This document shows, piece by piece, positions 1 to 6,062 of a DNA stretch of 6,062 nucleotides. The DNA is from Gammaproteobacteria bacterium. GTDB lineage: Bacteria > Pseudomonadota > Gammaproteobacteria > Arenicellales > DRJH01. The notes under the pieces were generated by a model. That model had not been told where the DNA came from, did not search any database, and worked only from the letters and a program-made list of their open reading frames with translations. The translations under genes and the position numbers were made by a program. The stretch spans positions 1 to 6,062 of the forward strand of contig DRJH01000374.1 in the NCBI GenBank assembly GCA_011052285.1, read 5' to 3'. Each line of letters starts with the position of its first letter. Position 1 is the stretch's first letter.

Positions 1-200
1 AGGCGATCCGTGAACGCTGAAGGGGTTATCGCTGTCACCACTGTGTCCAATTCTCCGGCCTTGGGTATTGCATCCACAATTACACCGTAACCTGGACGAC
101 CAGAATCATCTATCCCTACATTGCTTAGATGCATATAGGCACTGACCACGATCAATGCAAAAGAAAGCAGCCAGGTAGTGATAATTAATTTTGACTTCAC
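1..200 (-). CDS. CtaA/COX15-like membrane protein, N-terminus only (3' partial)
   Basis: The first 66 residues of a protein running off the window. It starts at a GTG whose last bases share a GTGA overlap with the oxidase-like stop; the next in-frame ATG (residue 22) would remove the first membrane helix, so GTG is preferred. A hydrophobic helix at about 5-21 (LIITTWLLSFALIVVSA) is followed by YMHLSNVGIDDSGRPGYGVI. This matches the start of heme A synthase (typically AYVRLS..GL.C.DWP.CYG) in spacing and in the residues Y, L, S, G, P, Y and G, but lacks both cysteines and the tryptophan of that loop. The segment VVTAITPSAFTDR would lead into the next helix, where CtaA has its first heme-ligand His. 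Heme A synthase oxidises heme O to heme A; an adjacent copy would suit an oxidase-like partner. Family assignment rests on a short stretch and is moderate. Confidence 0.6.
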   Translation of the reverse strand, partial: MKSKLIITTWLLSFALIVVSAYMHLSNVGIDDSGRPGYGVIVDAIPKAGELDTVVTAITPSAFTDR

Positions 201-1570
201 ACAATACGCTCTGAAGATGATGGCCGCCGCAACGCTTTGATCACCAGGTACAGAAAAAGAATACCGCCAATCGTAGCGACTAAACCACCCAGCCCCATTA
301 ATGCCATACCCCAAGTCTGCCCGGCATTATCCAGCACCTCAGAACTACCACCGACCTTGCGCTGCATGCCATAGCCGCCTGCCCAAGCCAGACCCAGAAC
401 ATTCAACAGCTGACCAAATCCATAAGTCATTACCTGTATCAATGCTGGACGGAAGGCGACGGCACTGAAACCGAGCATGGGCAAGACATCATAAACCAGG
501 GCCATGAAGGCCAGCGTCACGGCCCCGGTAACACTGTGATAGTGCGCAGTTACGAGGGTGCTGCTTTGCTGCAACCAATAGCCCATCGCCCCACCCAAAG
601 CGAATAATGAAATCGATAATATCAGGGCCATACGCAGAGGTCTGACTTCTTTTTTAGGCTTGCTGGCACCAAACAGGCTCCATAACACCAACAACCCCAA
701 TGGCAAAGTCGCAGCAGCACCACCGATCTGCATATGGGTGGTAAACCAGTGCTGGAAATTGGCCGAATTCACCGACTGTGAAAGAAAGGCAATGGGTGTG
801 AAAGCCACCGTAAATAGTGCCAAGGTAAAAAGCAGAGCAGCAACCCGAGCCGGCAATTTAAGCGAAATACCACTGGCGGAAGCCAACCACATCCAGGAGG
901 CCAGCATCAGCAAAGCATGGGTGAACTGCAAAACATGGCCACCAAGCCAAAACAACCCCTCATAGTCAGTTTTACCACCATCGACTCCGGGCATGGTAAA
1001 AAATGCCCAGAAATATGCCAGCACTGCCATGGTTGCTGCATTGGTGGCAGTGTAAACACCAAAACGCATACTACCGGCACGGGTTCTCAAACGCATAACC
1101 GGAACTGCAATCAATGTTCTGACCACCAGCAAAGCAAAACCCGCGCCAGCGGTTGCCAGTCCGACAAAAAAGATCGGGCTATTCAAAAAAGGGATGTAAT
1201 TGCTCATCACCGGGTCACCCGCCCCTGCAAACGGAGAGATGGCCACCACCAACACACCCACCGCAGTGATGAGCAGAGCCAGCCAACCCAAACGAACACC
1301 GTAATTACGGGTATTGATACTCCACAGCATCCCGGCTATGGTCAAAAACCAGAACAGATTGGAGAAAATGACATGGATGACCAATGACACATAGAAAAAG
1401 TCATTGCTGGGAACCAGGTCCTTGAGCACAGGAGTTCGGGCTACCGCTAGCAGCGCAGCATATACCCCGGCCACCAACAAGGTCAGAATAGCGAGCTTTA
1501 GCCACCCGGCAGCCAGTTTCTGACAACTACGGTCAAGGGCCGTAAAACGGTACTGATCGTTGTCAATCAT
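197..1570 (-). CDS. Heme-copper oxidase subunit I superfamily protein lacking the CuB His-His pair
   Basis: A 457-residue protein with about 12 hydrophobic helices, the canonical subunit I core. Compared from memory with heme-copper oxidases, the nearest pattern is the ba3 (B) type. Helix II has H66 (VIHVIFSNLFWF), a low-spin heme ligand. Helix VI has LFWLGGHVLQF with H212 at the first CuB-ligand position. Helix X has TAHYHSVTGAVTLAFMALVYDVLP with H343 (high-spin heme) and H345 (low-spin heme). Helix VII reads TPIAFLSQ where ba3 reads TPVGFHHQ, so L263-S264 replace two CuB histidines, and F216 replaces the tyrosine four residues after the helix VI histidine. Two hemes probably bind, but a normal CuB site is unlikely. 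Annotation pipelines may label it cbb3-type subunit I or NorB-like; neither function is supported, since NorB also keeps the His-His. Its stop overlaps the next start by GTGA. Alternatives are a NO- or other ligand-reacting enzyme, or an electron-transfer subunit. Confidence 0.85.
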   Translation of the reverse strand: MIDNDQYRFTALDRSCQKLAAGWLKLAILTLLVAGVYAALLAVARTPVLKDLVPSNDFFYVSLVIHVIFSNLFWFLTIAGMLWSINTRNYGVRLGWLALLITAVGVLVVAISPFAGAGDPVMSNYIPFLNSPIFFVGLATAGAGFALLVVRTLIAVPVMRLRTRAGSMRFGVYTATNAATMAVLAYFWAFFTMPGVDGGKTDYEGLFWLGGHVLQFTHALLMLASWMWLASASGISLKLPARVAALLFTLALFTVAFTPIAFLSQSVNSANFQHWFTTHMQIGGAAATLPLGLLVLWSLFGASKPKKEVRPLRMALILSISLFALGGAMGYWLQQSSTLVTAHYHSVTGAVTLAFMALVYDVLPMLGFSAVAFRPALIQVMTYGFGQLLNVLGLAWAGGYGMQRKVGGSSEVLDNAGQTWGMALMGLGGLVATIGGILFLYLVIKALRRPSSSERIV

Positions 1571-1682
1571 ATCTTCGACACACTGATAGGTTCTGCGCTT
1601 GCCGGAACAGATGAAGCCACACAGGCTGTTTCAGCAACGCAATGCATTTTGGACGTGCCGCAGTGTAACGGACTTCAGATAA
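1571..1682 (-). other. 112-bp gap before the oxidase-like gene; no clear promoter or terminator
   Basis: This is the longest intergenic gap in the window. I see no strong hairpin followed by a T-run, no TTGAT-N4-ATCAA (FNR-type) site and no convincing -35/-10 pair. A short inverted repeat AGCC/GGCT with a 5-base loop lies about 50 bases before the start and is too weak to call. The frame ahead of the ATG at 1570 is open for about 20 codons back to a TGA but contains no ATG or GTG, so that ATG is the best start; GAAG a few bases ahead of it is a weak ribosome site. Readthrough from the upstream gene is the simplest reading. Confidence 0.5.
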
Positions 1683-2186
1683 TCATTCAAAGACAAACTG
1701 TTTGCGAACATTATTAAAATCGATTACCAGAGTTTGCAGCTTTTTCAATTTGATCTTTTTCTTGGCAAAGTAAGGATACCCGGGCTTTCTGATATCATCC
1801 TGCATACGTACACGAAAACGGTGCTCTCCAGCAGGCACAATAAAGCGTTGGTATACCGGAGAAGGCAGGTCTTTCGACAAGCCACGAGGCTGGACTTTTG
1901 CATTGTAGATGACCTTGCCATCCATGGCGAATTCAACCAACAATGGTGAACGCTCACGCGGACATTTCTTGCCATAACGCAGTTGGGGTGACAACTTCTG
2001 TAGCTGTGCGCGTGTCTGTGTAACACAGGCAACGAGACGCTTGCCGGGATGGGTAAAACTAAATTTAATCAGGGCCTTGTCAGCTGGCACGTGGGTATAG
2101 CTGGGAGAACCGGAAAAATAGCCCAAAAAAGCGATAAACAACAAGTAGCAAAAACCTTGTCCCAGATAGCGCACATAGTGTTTCAT
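1683..2186 (-). CDS. Small conserved-looking secreted or membrane-anchored beta-rich protein, function unknown
   Basis: A 167-residue protein that I cannot assign to a named family. A hydrophobic stretch at about 9-26 (GQGFCYLLFIAFLGYF) after a short basic N-terminus is a signal peptide or anchor, so the rest should be periplasmic. The mature part alternates hydrophobic and charged residues like a beta sandwich: LIKFSFTHPGKR at about 39-50, VEFAMDGKVIYNAKVQP at about 84-100, VYQRFIVPAGEHRFRVRMQDD at about 111-131, and a closing LVIDFNNVRKQFVFE. Two cysteines remain after the signal region (C54 and C75, the latter in KKCPRERSP), candidates for a disulfide or metal site. No heme motif is present. 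The ATG lies in an ATGA overlap with the second cytochrome b fusion, so the two products are probably made together. An assembly or accessory role for the neighbouring redox complex is inference from position only. Confidence 0.85.
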   Translation of the reverse strand: MKHYVRYLGQGFCYLLFIAFLGYFSGSPSYTHVPADKALIKFSFTHPGKRLVACVTQTRAQLQKLSPQLRYGKKCPRERSPLLVEFAMDGKVIYNAKVQPRGLSKDLPSPVYQRFIVPAGEHRFRVRMQDDIRKPGYPYFAKKKIKLKKLQTLVIDFNNVRKQFVFE

Positions 2187-3820
2187 AACAGACTTTGTTC
2201 CCCGTCCTTAAGGACATTGGCAACGACCGTCTGTGGCCTCTTCAGGCTTTGGCAAAATTGTTGTAGATGCTGCGCCAACTTATCAAAATCAGCAGCAGCC
2301 CCCTGATGGAAACAAACCCGTTGTCGGGGAACACGACCCCGTAATTCCGGCTTGCGTTCCCCGGACAGGCGCTGTCGAGCCCATCTATTCCCCAACCGAT
2401 GGTAACAATCACCCGTGCGACATGCGGAAATAAAGACCCCGTCCGCTCCATTACGCAAGGCATAATCGATGAATGATACCGGCAACATACCGCTACATCT
2501 AAGGCTCATTCTGGCGACTCCCAACTGCTGCAGTTTATCAATCGATGCCGTATTTTCGCAGCCGAATAACAAAACTTTGCTATCACATTTAATGCTGGCC
2601 AATGCTTCAACCATTTCAGTCTTCATCGCCTGCAGCCCCCGATCCGGCATCTCGATGGCCGATTTCAGCGCCGGGCCGCTGCGAAACGGGGTCGAAACCG
2701 GGCAAGACGCCAGGCAGATCCCACAGCTGACACATTTTCCTGAAACCACGACAGCAACCATGACAAAGTGTTTGTGGTTATCGGTACGCGGCTCCAGTCG
2801 GATGGCTTCATAAGGACAATCTTCGACACAAAGATTACAACCACTACATAAATGATCCTCAACCACCGCGACGGGATCTCTCTTTCTGGGTGGCAGCCAG
2901 GGTAATAACATAATCAACAACGACCCTCCCCCGATGATGATCCAAACCATTTTCATGGACCAGACCCCCATTAACGCGTAAATACCCAGATAGAACCAGT
3001 CGAACGTTAGTGTGCTAGGAGCTATTCTCAGATCCGCAGGGGCGTGACTAAGCGCAGGATGGAGCAATGATAATATCAATAAAGCCAGAGTAACCCCCAC
3101 TGCTAACTGGCGTGGTGGATTCACCTTGGGCAGGTGCAGACGATTGGTATGGACCAACATGGCCCCGAGTAAAAACAGTGGTAAAGCCAGATGGGTCACC
3201 ACCAACAGTCGGAATAGCGTGTTCGTCATCCCCTCGTTGGTGAGAAAATTACGTGCCGTGGGTTCAGCAATCACCGGCAACCAATCGATCCATTCGAAGG
3301 TGCGCACTGCAATAAATTGACCGAGTTGATCCCAGACCAACCAATAGCCAAGAATGCCGGTGATAAAAACCATCCACAACAAAGGAACACCGGTTACCCA
3401 GGAAAAAGTCCGACCACCGTTGTAACGGTCATTATAGAAACGGCGCAACATATGCAATATCATGGTCAGAATCATGGCATCCGATGCATAGCGATGAATA
3501 CTACGCATGATCCCACCCAAGTACCACTGATCATGGGTAATATATTCAACCGAGGCATAGGCCCCTTCGACCGACGTATCATAGAATATCAATATATAGA
3601 TGCCGGTGATCACCAGCACATAAAGAAAATAAAATGTCAGCCCGCCCAAGTAATAAAATGGGTTATTTTTTGGTCCAAACCAAGCGTTGGTCAGCCCCTC
3701 GGTCTGTTGAAACATCCATTGGCCTACACCCTGAATGGATTTTAAGATTCGATAAATGAAATTATTTTTTACAATGGACATCAGTGGTTTCTCAAGGGCG
3801 CTGGCACAAAGTGTAGACAT
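2183..3820 (-). CDS. Cytochrome b / 2x[4Fe-4S] ferredoxin / FlpD (MvhD-like) fusion, second paralogue
   Basis: A 545-residue paralogue of the preceding gene with the same domain order. By eye roughly half of the positions in the cytochrome b core are identical (shared NPFY.LG, RS.HRYA, GQFIAVRT, ARNFL). Heme ligands are H109/H123 and H210/H224. The PEWY-like site is D274-W275-F276-Y277. Cluster motifs are C325/C328/C331/C335 and C363/C366/C369/C373. The FlpD-like region has C421, C442, C467 and C472, with ACRTGDCYHRLGN. Both copies keep all heme and cluster ligands, so neither looks degenerate. Cytochromes b of bc complexes work as dimers, so the pair may form a heterodimer (inference). The start is uncertain: the ATG at 3820 has no clear ribosome site, whereas the ATG at 3781 (residue 14, MSIVKNN) is preceded by GAGAAA at 9-base spacing and removes a poorly conserved leader. 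The end overlaps the next gene by 4 bp (ATGA), implying translational coupling. Confidence 0.92.
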   Translation of the reverse strand: MSTLCASALEKPLMSIVKNNFIYRILKSIQGVGQWMFQQTEGLTNAWFGPKNNPFYYLGGLTFYFLYVLVITGIYILIFYDTSVEGAYASVEYITHDQWYLGGIMRSIHRYASDAMILTMILHMLRRFYNDRYNGGRTFSWVTGVPLLWMVFITGILGYWLVWDQLGQFIAVRTFEWIDWLPVIAEPTARNFLTNEGMTNTLFRLLVVTHLALPLFLLGAMLVHTNRLHLPKVNPPRQLAVGVTLALLILSLLHPALSHAPADLRIAPSTLTFDWFYLGIYALMGVWSMKMVWIIIGGGSLLIMLLPWLPPRKRDPVAVVEDHLCSGCNLCVEDCPYEAIRLEPRTDNHKHFVMVAVVVSGKCVSCGICLASCPVSTPFRSGPALKSAIEMPDRGLQAMKTEMVEALASIKCDSKVLLFGCENTASIDKLQQLGVARMSLRCSGMLPVSFIDYALRNGADGVFISACRTGDCYHRLGNRWARQRLSGERKPELRGRVPRQRVCFHQGAAADFDKLAQHLQQFCQSLKRPQTVVANVLKDGEQSLL

Positions 3821-3867
3821 TAGAGAAGTTACAAAACATGACTCATGATAAATTCAGAAGAATATTC
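3821..3867 (-). other. 47-bp spacer between the two cytochrome b fusions, with an adjoining palindrome
   Basis: This spacer between the paralogues is AT-rich on its upstream side. A perfect 12-bp palindrome, AAGAATATTCTT, covers 3858-3869 and overlaps the TAA stop of the first paralogue. It might be an operator, an RNA-processing hairpin or chance; the stem is AT-rich and has no loop, so it is not a good terminator. No good promoter is visible. Confidence 0.25.
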
Positions 3868-5436
3868 TTAATTCTCTATGATCTGATGAAGACGGATTCT
3901 AAGCCGATCAATTTCCTTATGCATTTGAGTGGTATCAGAGGCAGCCTGCCAACAGCAGGCAATACGTGAAGAATCAACGGTTCGGTGCAGCAGCGGAACA
4001 CGCTGTCGGGACAGACGTTCCCGCAGCCATTGATCACCCAGTCGATGATAACAATCCCCTTGCCGACAGCCGCTGACCAGCAAACCGGCCGCACCCTTAC
4101 GCAGGGCGAATTCGATAAATGCCGGAGAAAGCATACCGATACAAGGCAGAGATACGGGCGCGACATCGTCATCGCCAAACGGACCTAGAGCAACCCCATG
4201 CTGGCACCCGAAAAGTAAAATGGGCTTGGCTGCTGTCAAAGAGCCCAATTTTTGTAATATGTCACTACGCAGTGCATCAATATTATGTTGCGGCATTTCT
4301 ATGCCGCTGTGCAAGGTCTCTTTGCCTGCAGAATAAGAAATCCTACGACGAAAAGGATTGGATGAGGGGCAGGATCCGGTACAGATGCCACAATGTACGC
4401 ACATATCCTCCAGCACATTGGCTTCGTAAGAAAACCGGGGATGCTGGACACTACGCTCACGCATTACGATGGCTTCGTAAGGACAATCCTCGACGCAATA
4501 ACCACAGCCACTGCAATCCTCCAGGTGGACCGAAGCGACTGCCCGCTTTGGGGGCCGTGATAACCAGGGCAACAGCAGCAGGAACAGGGTGCCCCCAGCC
4601 AGCAATGTCCAGAGTACTGCCATCGGCCAGGAGTGAATCAGGGGATAGGGGAAAAAATAAAACCAGTCAATCGGTACATTATTGCTGGCTGTTGCCAAGT
4701 CCGCCCGTTCGCCACTGAGCACAGGTCGGAACAGAGACAATAACAGCAACGCGACCAGTGTGCCGTTGGCAAGGCTGGCAGGTGGCATGACCCGAGCTTT
4801 GCTGACCCGTTTAACATGCAGCAGCATAAAAAGTAGCAACAACAAAGGGATGCTGATATGCATAACAATCAGCAAGCGGAATAACAGGTTGGTGACATCA
4901 CTGTTATGCAAAAAATTCCGGGCCATTGGTGAAGCAAAGATCGGCAACCAATCCAAAAACTCAGCGGTACGCACGGCAATAAACTGCCCCAACTTGTTCC
5001 AAACCAGCCAGAAACCCAAAATACCGCTCAGATATACCATCACCAGTAACGGCACACCGGTAATCCATGAAAACCAGCGTGCTCCCCGGAAGTGCCCCAG
5101 CAGCATTTCACGCAGAATATGCAAAGCCACGGTTAATACCATACCATCTGCAGCGTAACGGTGCAGACTACGCAGCACACCGCCAAAATACCATTGTTCA
5201 CGACTCAGATAGTCTAGTTGATCAAAACTTCCAGCCACAGTGGGTTCGTAATAGAAGAACAACACCGTACCTGTAATCACCATGATGTAAAAAAAATAAA
5301 AGCCCAGGTCACCCAGGTGATAGAACGGATTGACCGCTCCGAAGAATACATTGAGGCGAGCTTCCAATGCCTGCAGTATATGACGGCAGAGTTCAACTGG
5401 TGCCATCCATCCGGTACGGGATTTCAGATCAGGCAT
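3868..5436 (-). CDS. Cytochrome b / 2x[4Fe-4S] ferredoxin / FlpD (MvhD-like) fusion, first paralogue
   Basis: A 522-residue membrane redox protein. Residues about 36-292 are a compact cytochrome b with about six helices. Two histidine pairs for two b hemes are visible: H92/H106 in the SLHRYAADGMVLTVALH helix and H193/H207 in the MHISIP...LLH helix, both 14 apart. D257-W258-F259-Y260 lies where cytochrome b or subunit IV has PEWY. Next come two four-cysteine motifs: C308/C311/C314/C318 (CSGCGYCVEDCP) and C346/C349/C352/C356 (CVHCGICTGSCP). Residues about 405-485 resemble FlpD/MvhD, the hydrogenase/heterodisulfide reductase delta subunit, with C411, C432, C457 and C462 and the GCRQGDCYHRLGD signature. 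Six helices put the iron-sulfur part in the cytoplasm if the N-terminus is cytoplasmic. The likely role is electron exchange between quinone and a cytoplasmic carrier; the partner and direction are unknown. The ATG at 5436 follows the SCO stop by 11 bp and has only a weak ribosome site (TGGA abutting the ATG), suggesting reinitiation. Confidence 0.92.
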   Translation of the reverse strand: MPDLKSRTGWMAPVELCRHILQALEARLNVFFGAVNPFYHLGDLGFYFFYIMVITGTVLFFYYEPTVAGSFDQLDYLSREQWYFGGVLRSLHRYAADGMVLTVALHILREMLLGHFRGARWFSWITGVPLLVMVYLSGILGFWLVWNKLGQFIAVRTAEFLDWLPIFASPMARNFLHNSDVTNLLFRLLIVMHISIPLLLLLFMLLHVKRVSKARVMPPASLANGTLVALLLLSLFRPVLSGERADLATASNNVPIDWFYFFPYPLIHSWPMAVLWTLLAGGTLFLLLLPWLSRPPKRAVASVHLEDCSGCGYCVEDCPYEAIVMRERSVQHPRFSYEANVLEDMCVHCGICTGSCPSSNPFRRRISYSAGKETLHSGIEMPQHNIDALRSDILQKLGSLTAAKPILLFGCQHGVALGPFGDDDVAPVSLPCIGMLSPAFIEFALRKGAAGLLVSGCRQGDCYHRLGDQWLRERLSRQRVPLLHRTVDSSRIACCWQAASDTTQMHKEIDRLRIRLHQIIEN

Positions 5437-5447
5437 TCCACAAAAAC

Positions 5448-6062
5448 TCAGGCATTTCGCAAAAACCGTACCAGCACAATACCAGCCACAAGCAGTGTGA
5501 AAAACCCGACCAACATACCAAACACCATGGCATATCTAAATTTATAGGTTTTCGTAGATGGGTCATACGAAGTACAAAACAATCGTGCTCGACCAATCAA
5601 CGAAGATAAGCTTAGATCTGCTGGTCGCAGGCTGAATACCAGTTCTTTCATAGCCCCGGTGAGTAACGATGGATCAAAATTCATGCCATAGATTTGCCGA
5701 TAGATGAGGCCAGACTTATCGATTACCGTGGTCTGTATCAAGTGATCAAAACCTTTGTCCGATGGCACATAGAGAAAGCCTGTCGCCGCGGTAAATCGCT
5801 TGATCGTATCCGCATCGGCACTCAGGAACTTCCAGTTTTTTTCGTTTAAAACACCCTGTTGTCGAGCAAATGCCCGCATCCGTTCCGGTGTGTCGTGACG
5901 CGTATCAAAACCTACGGTCAGCACCGTAAAGGTATCGCTGCCGACAGCGCTTCGGGCCTGAGCGACCGCAGCGGCCAAATTCGTGGTGGTAGTGGGGCAA
6001 ATAGCATAACAGCTGGTATACACCAAGCTCAGGACTATGGGTTTTCCTCGCAGCTCAGTCAG
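5448..6062 (-). CDS. SCO/SenC-family copper-binding protein with C-terminal membrane anchor (5' partial)
   Basis: This is the C-terminal 204 residues of a SCO1/SenC/PrrC-type protein. The reading frame stays open to the window edge, so the true start lies beyond it; the TTG at 6026 falls inside the conserved LRGKPIVLSLVYTSC strand and is not the start. The thioredoxin-like fold is shown by that strand, the copper-binding CxxxC (visible residues C18 and C22, context CYAICP), the GFDTRHDTPERM segment typical of SCO, and a later histidine (H107, in KGFDHLIQTT) at the position of the third copper ligand. After the fold comes an RLFCTSYDPSTKTYKF linker and one hydrophobic helix (about 178-200) ending in RFLRNA, so the protein is anchored at its C-terminus with the fold presumably periplasmic. 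SCO proteins deliver copper or reduce thiols during assembly of the oxidase CuA site. The partner here is unknown because no CuA subunit is visible. It lies 11 bp upstream of the first cytochrome b fusion, probably in the same operon. Confidence 0.93.
   Translation of the reverse strand: MTELRGKPIVLSLVYTSCYAICPTTTTNLAAAVAQARSAVGSDTFTVLTVGFDTRHDTPERMRAFARQQGVLNEKNWKFLSADADTIKRFTAATGFLYVPSDKGFDHLIQTTVIDKSGLIYRQIYGMNFDPSLLTGAMKELVFSLRPADLSLSSLIGRARLFCTSYDPSTKTYKFRYAMVFGMLVGFFTLLVAGIVLVRFLRNA

Noticed and set aside
197..1570. Identification as NorB nitric oxide reductase or CcoN
   Set aside because: Both families keep His-His in helix VII, and NorB has characteristic glutamates near the iron site that I do not see. 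The superfamily is supported but these names are not.
1625..1645. Possible terminator hairpin in the 112-bp gap
   Set aside because: The stem is only four base pairs and has no following T-run on the minus strand.
2204..2215. Perfect palindrome GTCCTTAAGGAC ahead of the small unknown gene
   Set aside because: It lies within the coding end of the second fusion (codons for V-L-K-D) and is explained by coding; no second copy or regulator context supports an operator.
4119..4718. 199-residue open frame on the plus strand
   Set aside because: It lies entirely opposite the strongly supported first cytochrome b fusion, and its translation is rich in Arg, His and Cys with no recognisable domain. 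The same holds for other plus-strand frames such as 917-1387 and 3317-3745.
6024..6026. TTG as the start of the SCO gene
   Set aside because: The frame continues upstream with LTELRGKPIVLS, which is conserved SCO sequence, so the gene is cut by the window edge.
1..6062. CRISPR arrays, tRNA or rRNA genes, insertion sequences
   Set aside because: No regularly spaced repeats, cloverleaf-like segments, transposase frames or terminal inverted repeats were seen on either strand; the window is nearly all coding.

Overview
The window looks like one six-gene transcription unit, entirely on the minus strand and open at both ends. The protein sequences, moderate GC content and gene style suggest a respiratory proteobacterium, perhaps a gammaproteobacterium. 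The species cannot be told from the sequence. No gene on the plus strand is credible.

In transcription order (right to left): (1) the C-terminal part of a SCO/SenC-type copper-binding thioredoxin-fold protein with a C-terminal membrane anchor (5448-6062, 5' end outside the window); (2) and (3) two tandem paralogues (3868-5436 and 2183-3820), each a six-helix cytochrome b fused to two [4Fe-4S] clusters and a C-terminal FlpD/MvhD-like domain; (4) a small secreted or membrane-anchored beta-rich protein of unknown function (1683-2186); (5) a 457-residue, 12-helix member of the heme-copper oxidase subunit I superfamily (197-1570); (6) the N-terminus of a CtaA/COX15-like protein (1-200, 3' end outside the window). 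Genes are tightly packed: there is an ATGA overlap between genes 3 and 4, a GTGA overlap between genes 5 and 6, and gaps of only 11, 47 and 112 bp elsewhere. No stretch over 300 bp lacks a gene.

The most notable point is that the oxidase-like subunit keeps its heme-ligating histidines (H66, H343, H345) and one CuB-type histidine (H212). However, it has Leu-Ser (L263-S264) where helix VII normally carries the adjacent His-His pair, and Phe (F216) where many oxidases have the cross-linked Tyr. It is therefore unlikely to be an ordinary O2 reductase with an intact CuB site. Beside it, the paired cytochrome b/ferredoxin/FlpD proteins should join the quinone pool to cytoplasmic iron-sulfur electron carriers.

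Together the genes suggest a membrane redox complex in which a duplicated cytochrome b-FeS module works with a CuB-depleted oxidase-like heme protein, helped by dedicated SCO and CtaA-like assembly or accessory factors. The complex, its substrate and the direction of electron flow are inference. No Rieske protein, cytochrome c or CuA subunit is in view; any could lie just outside.
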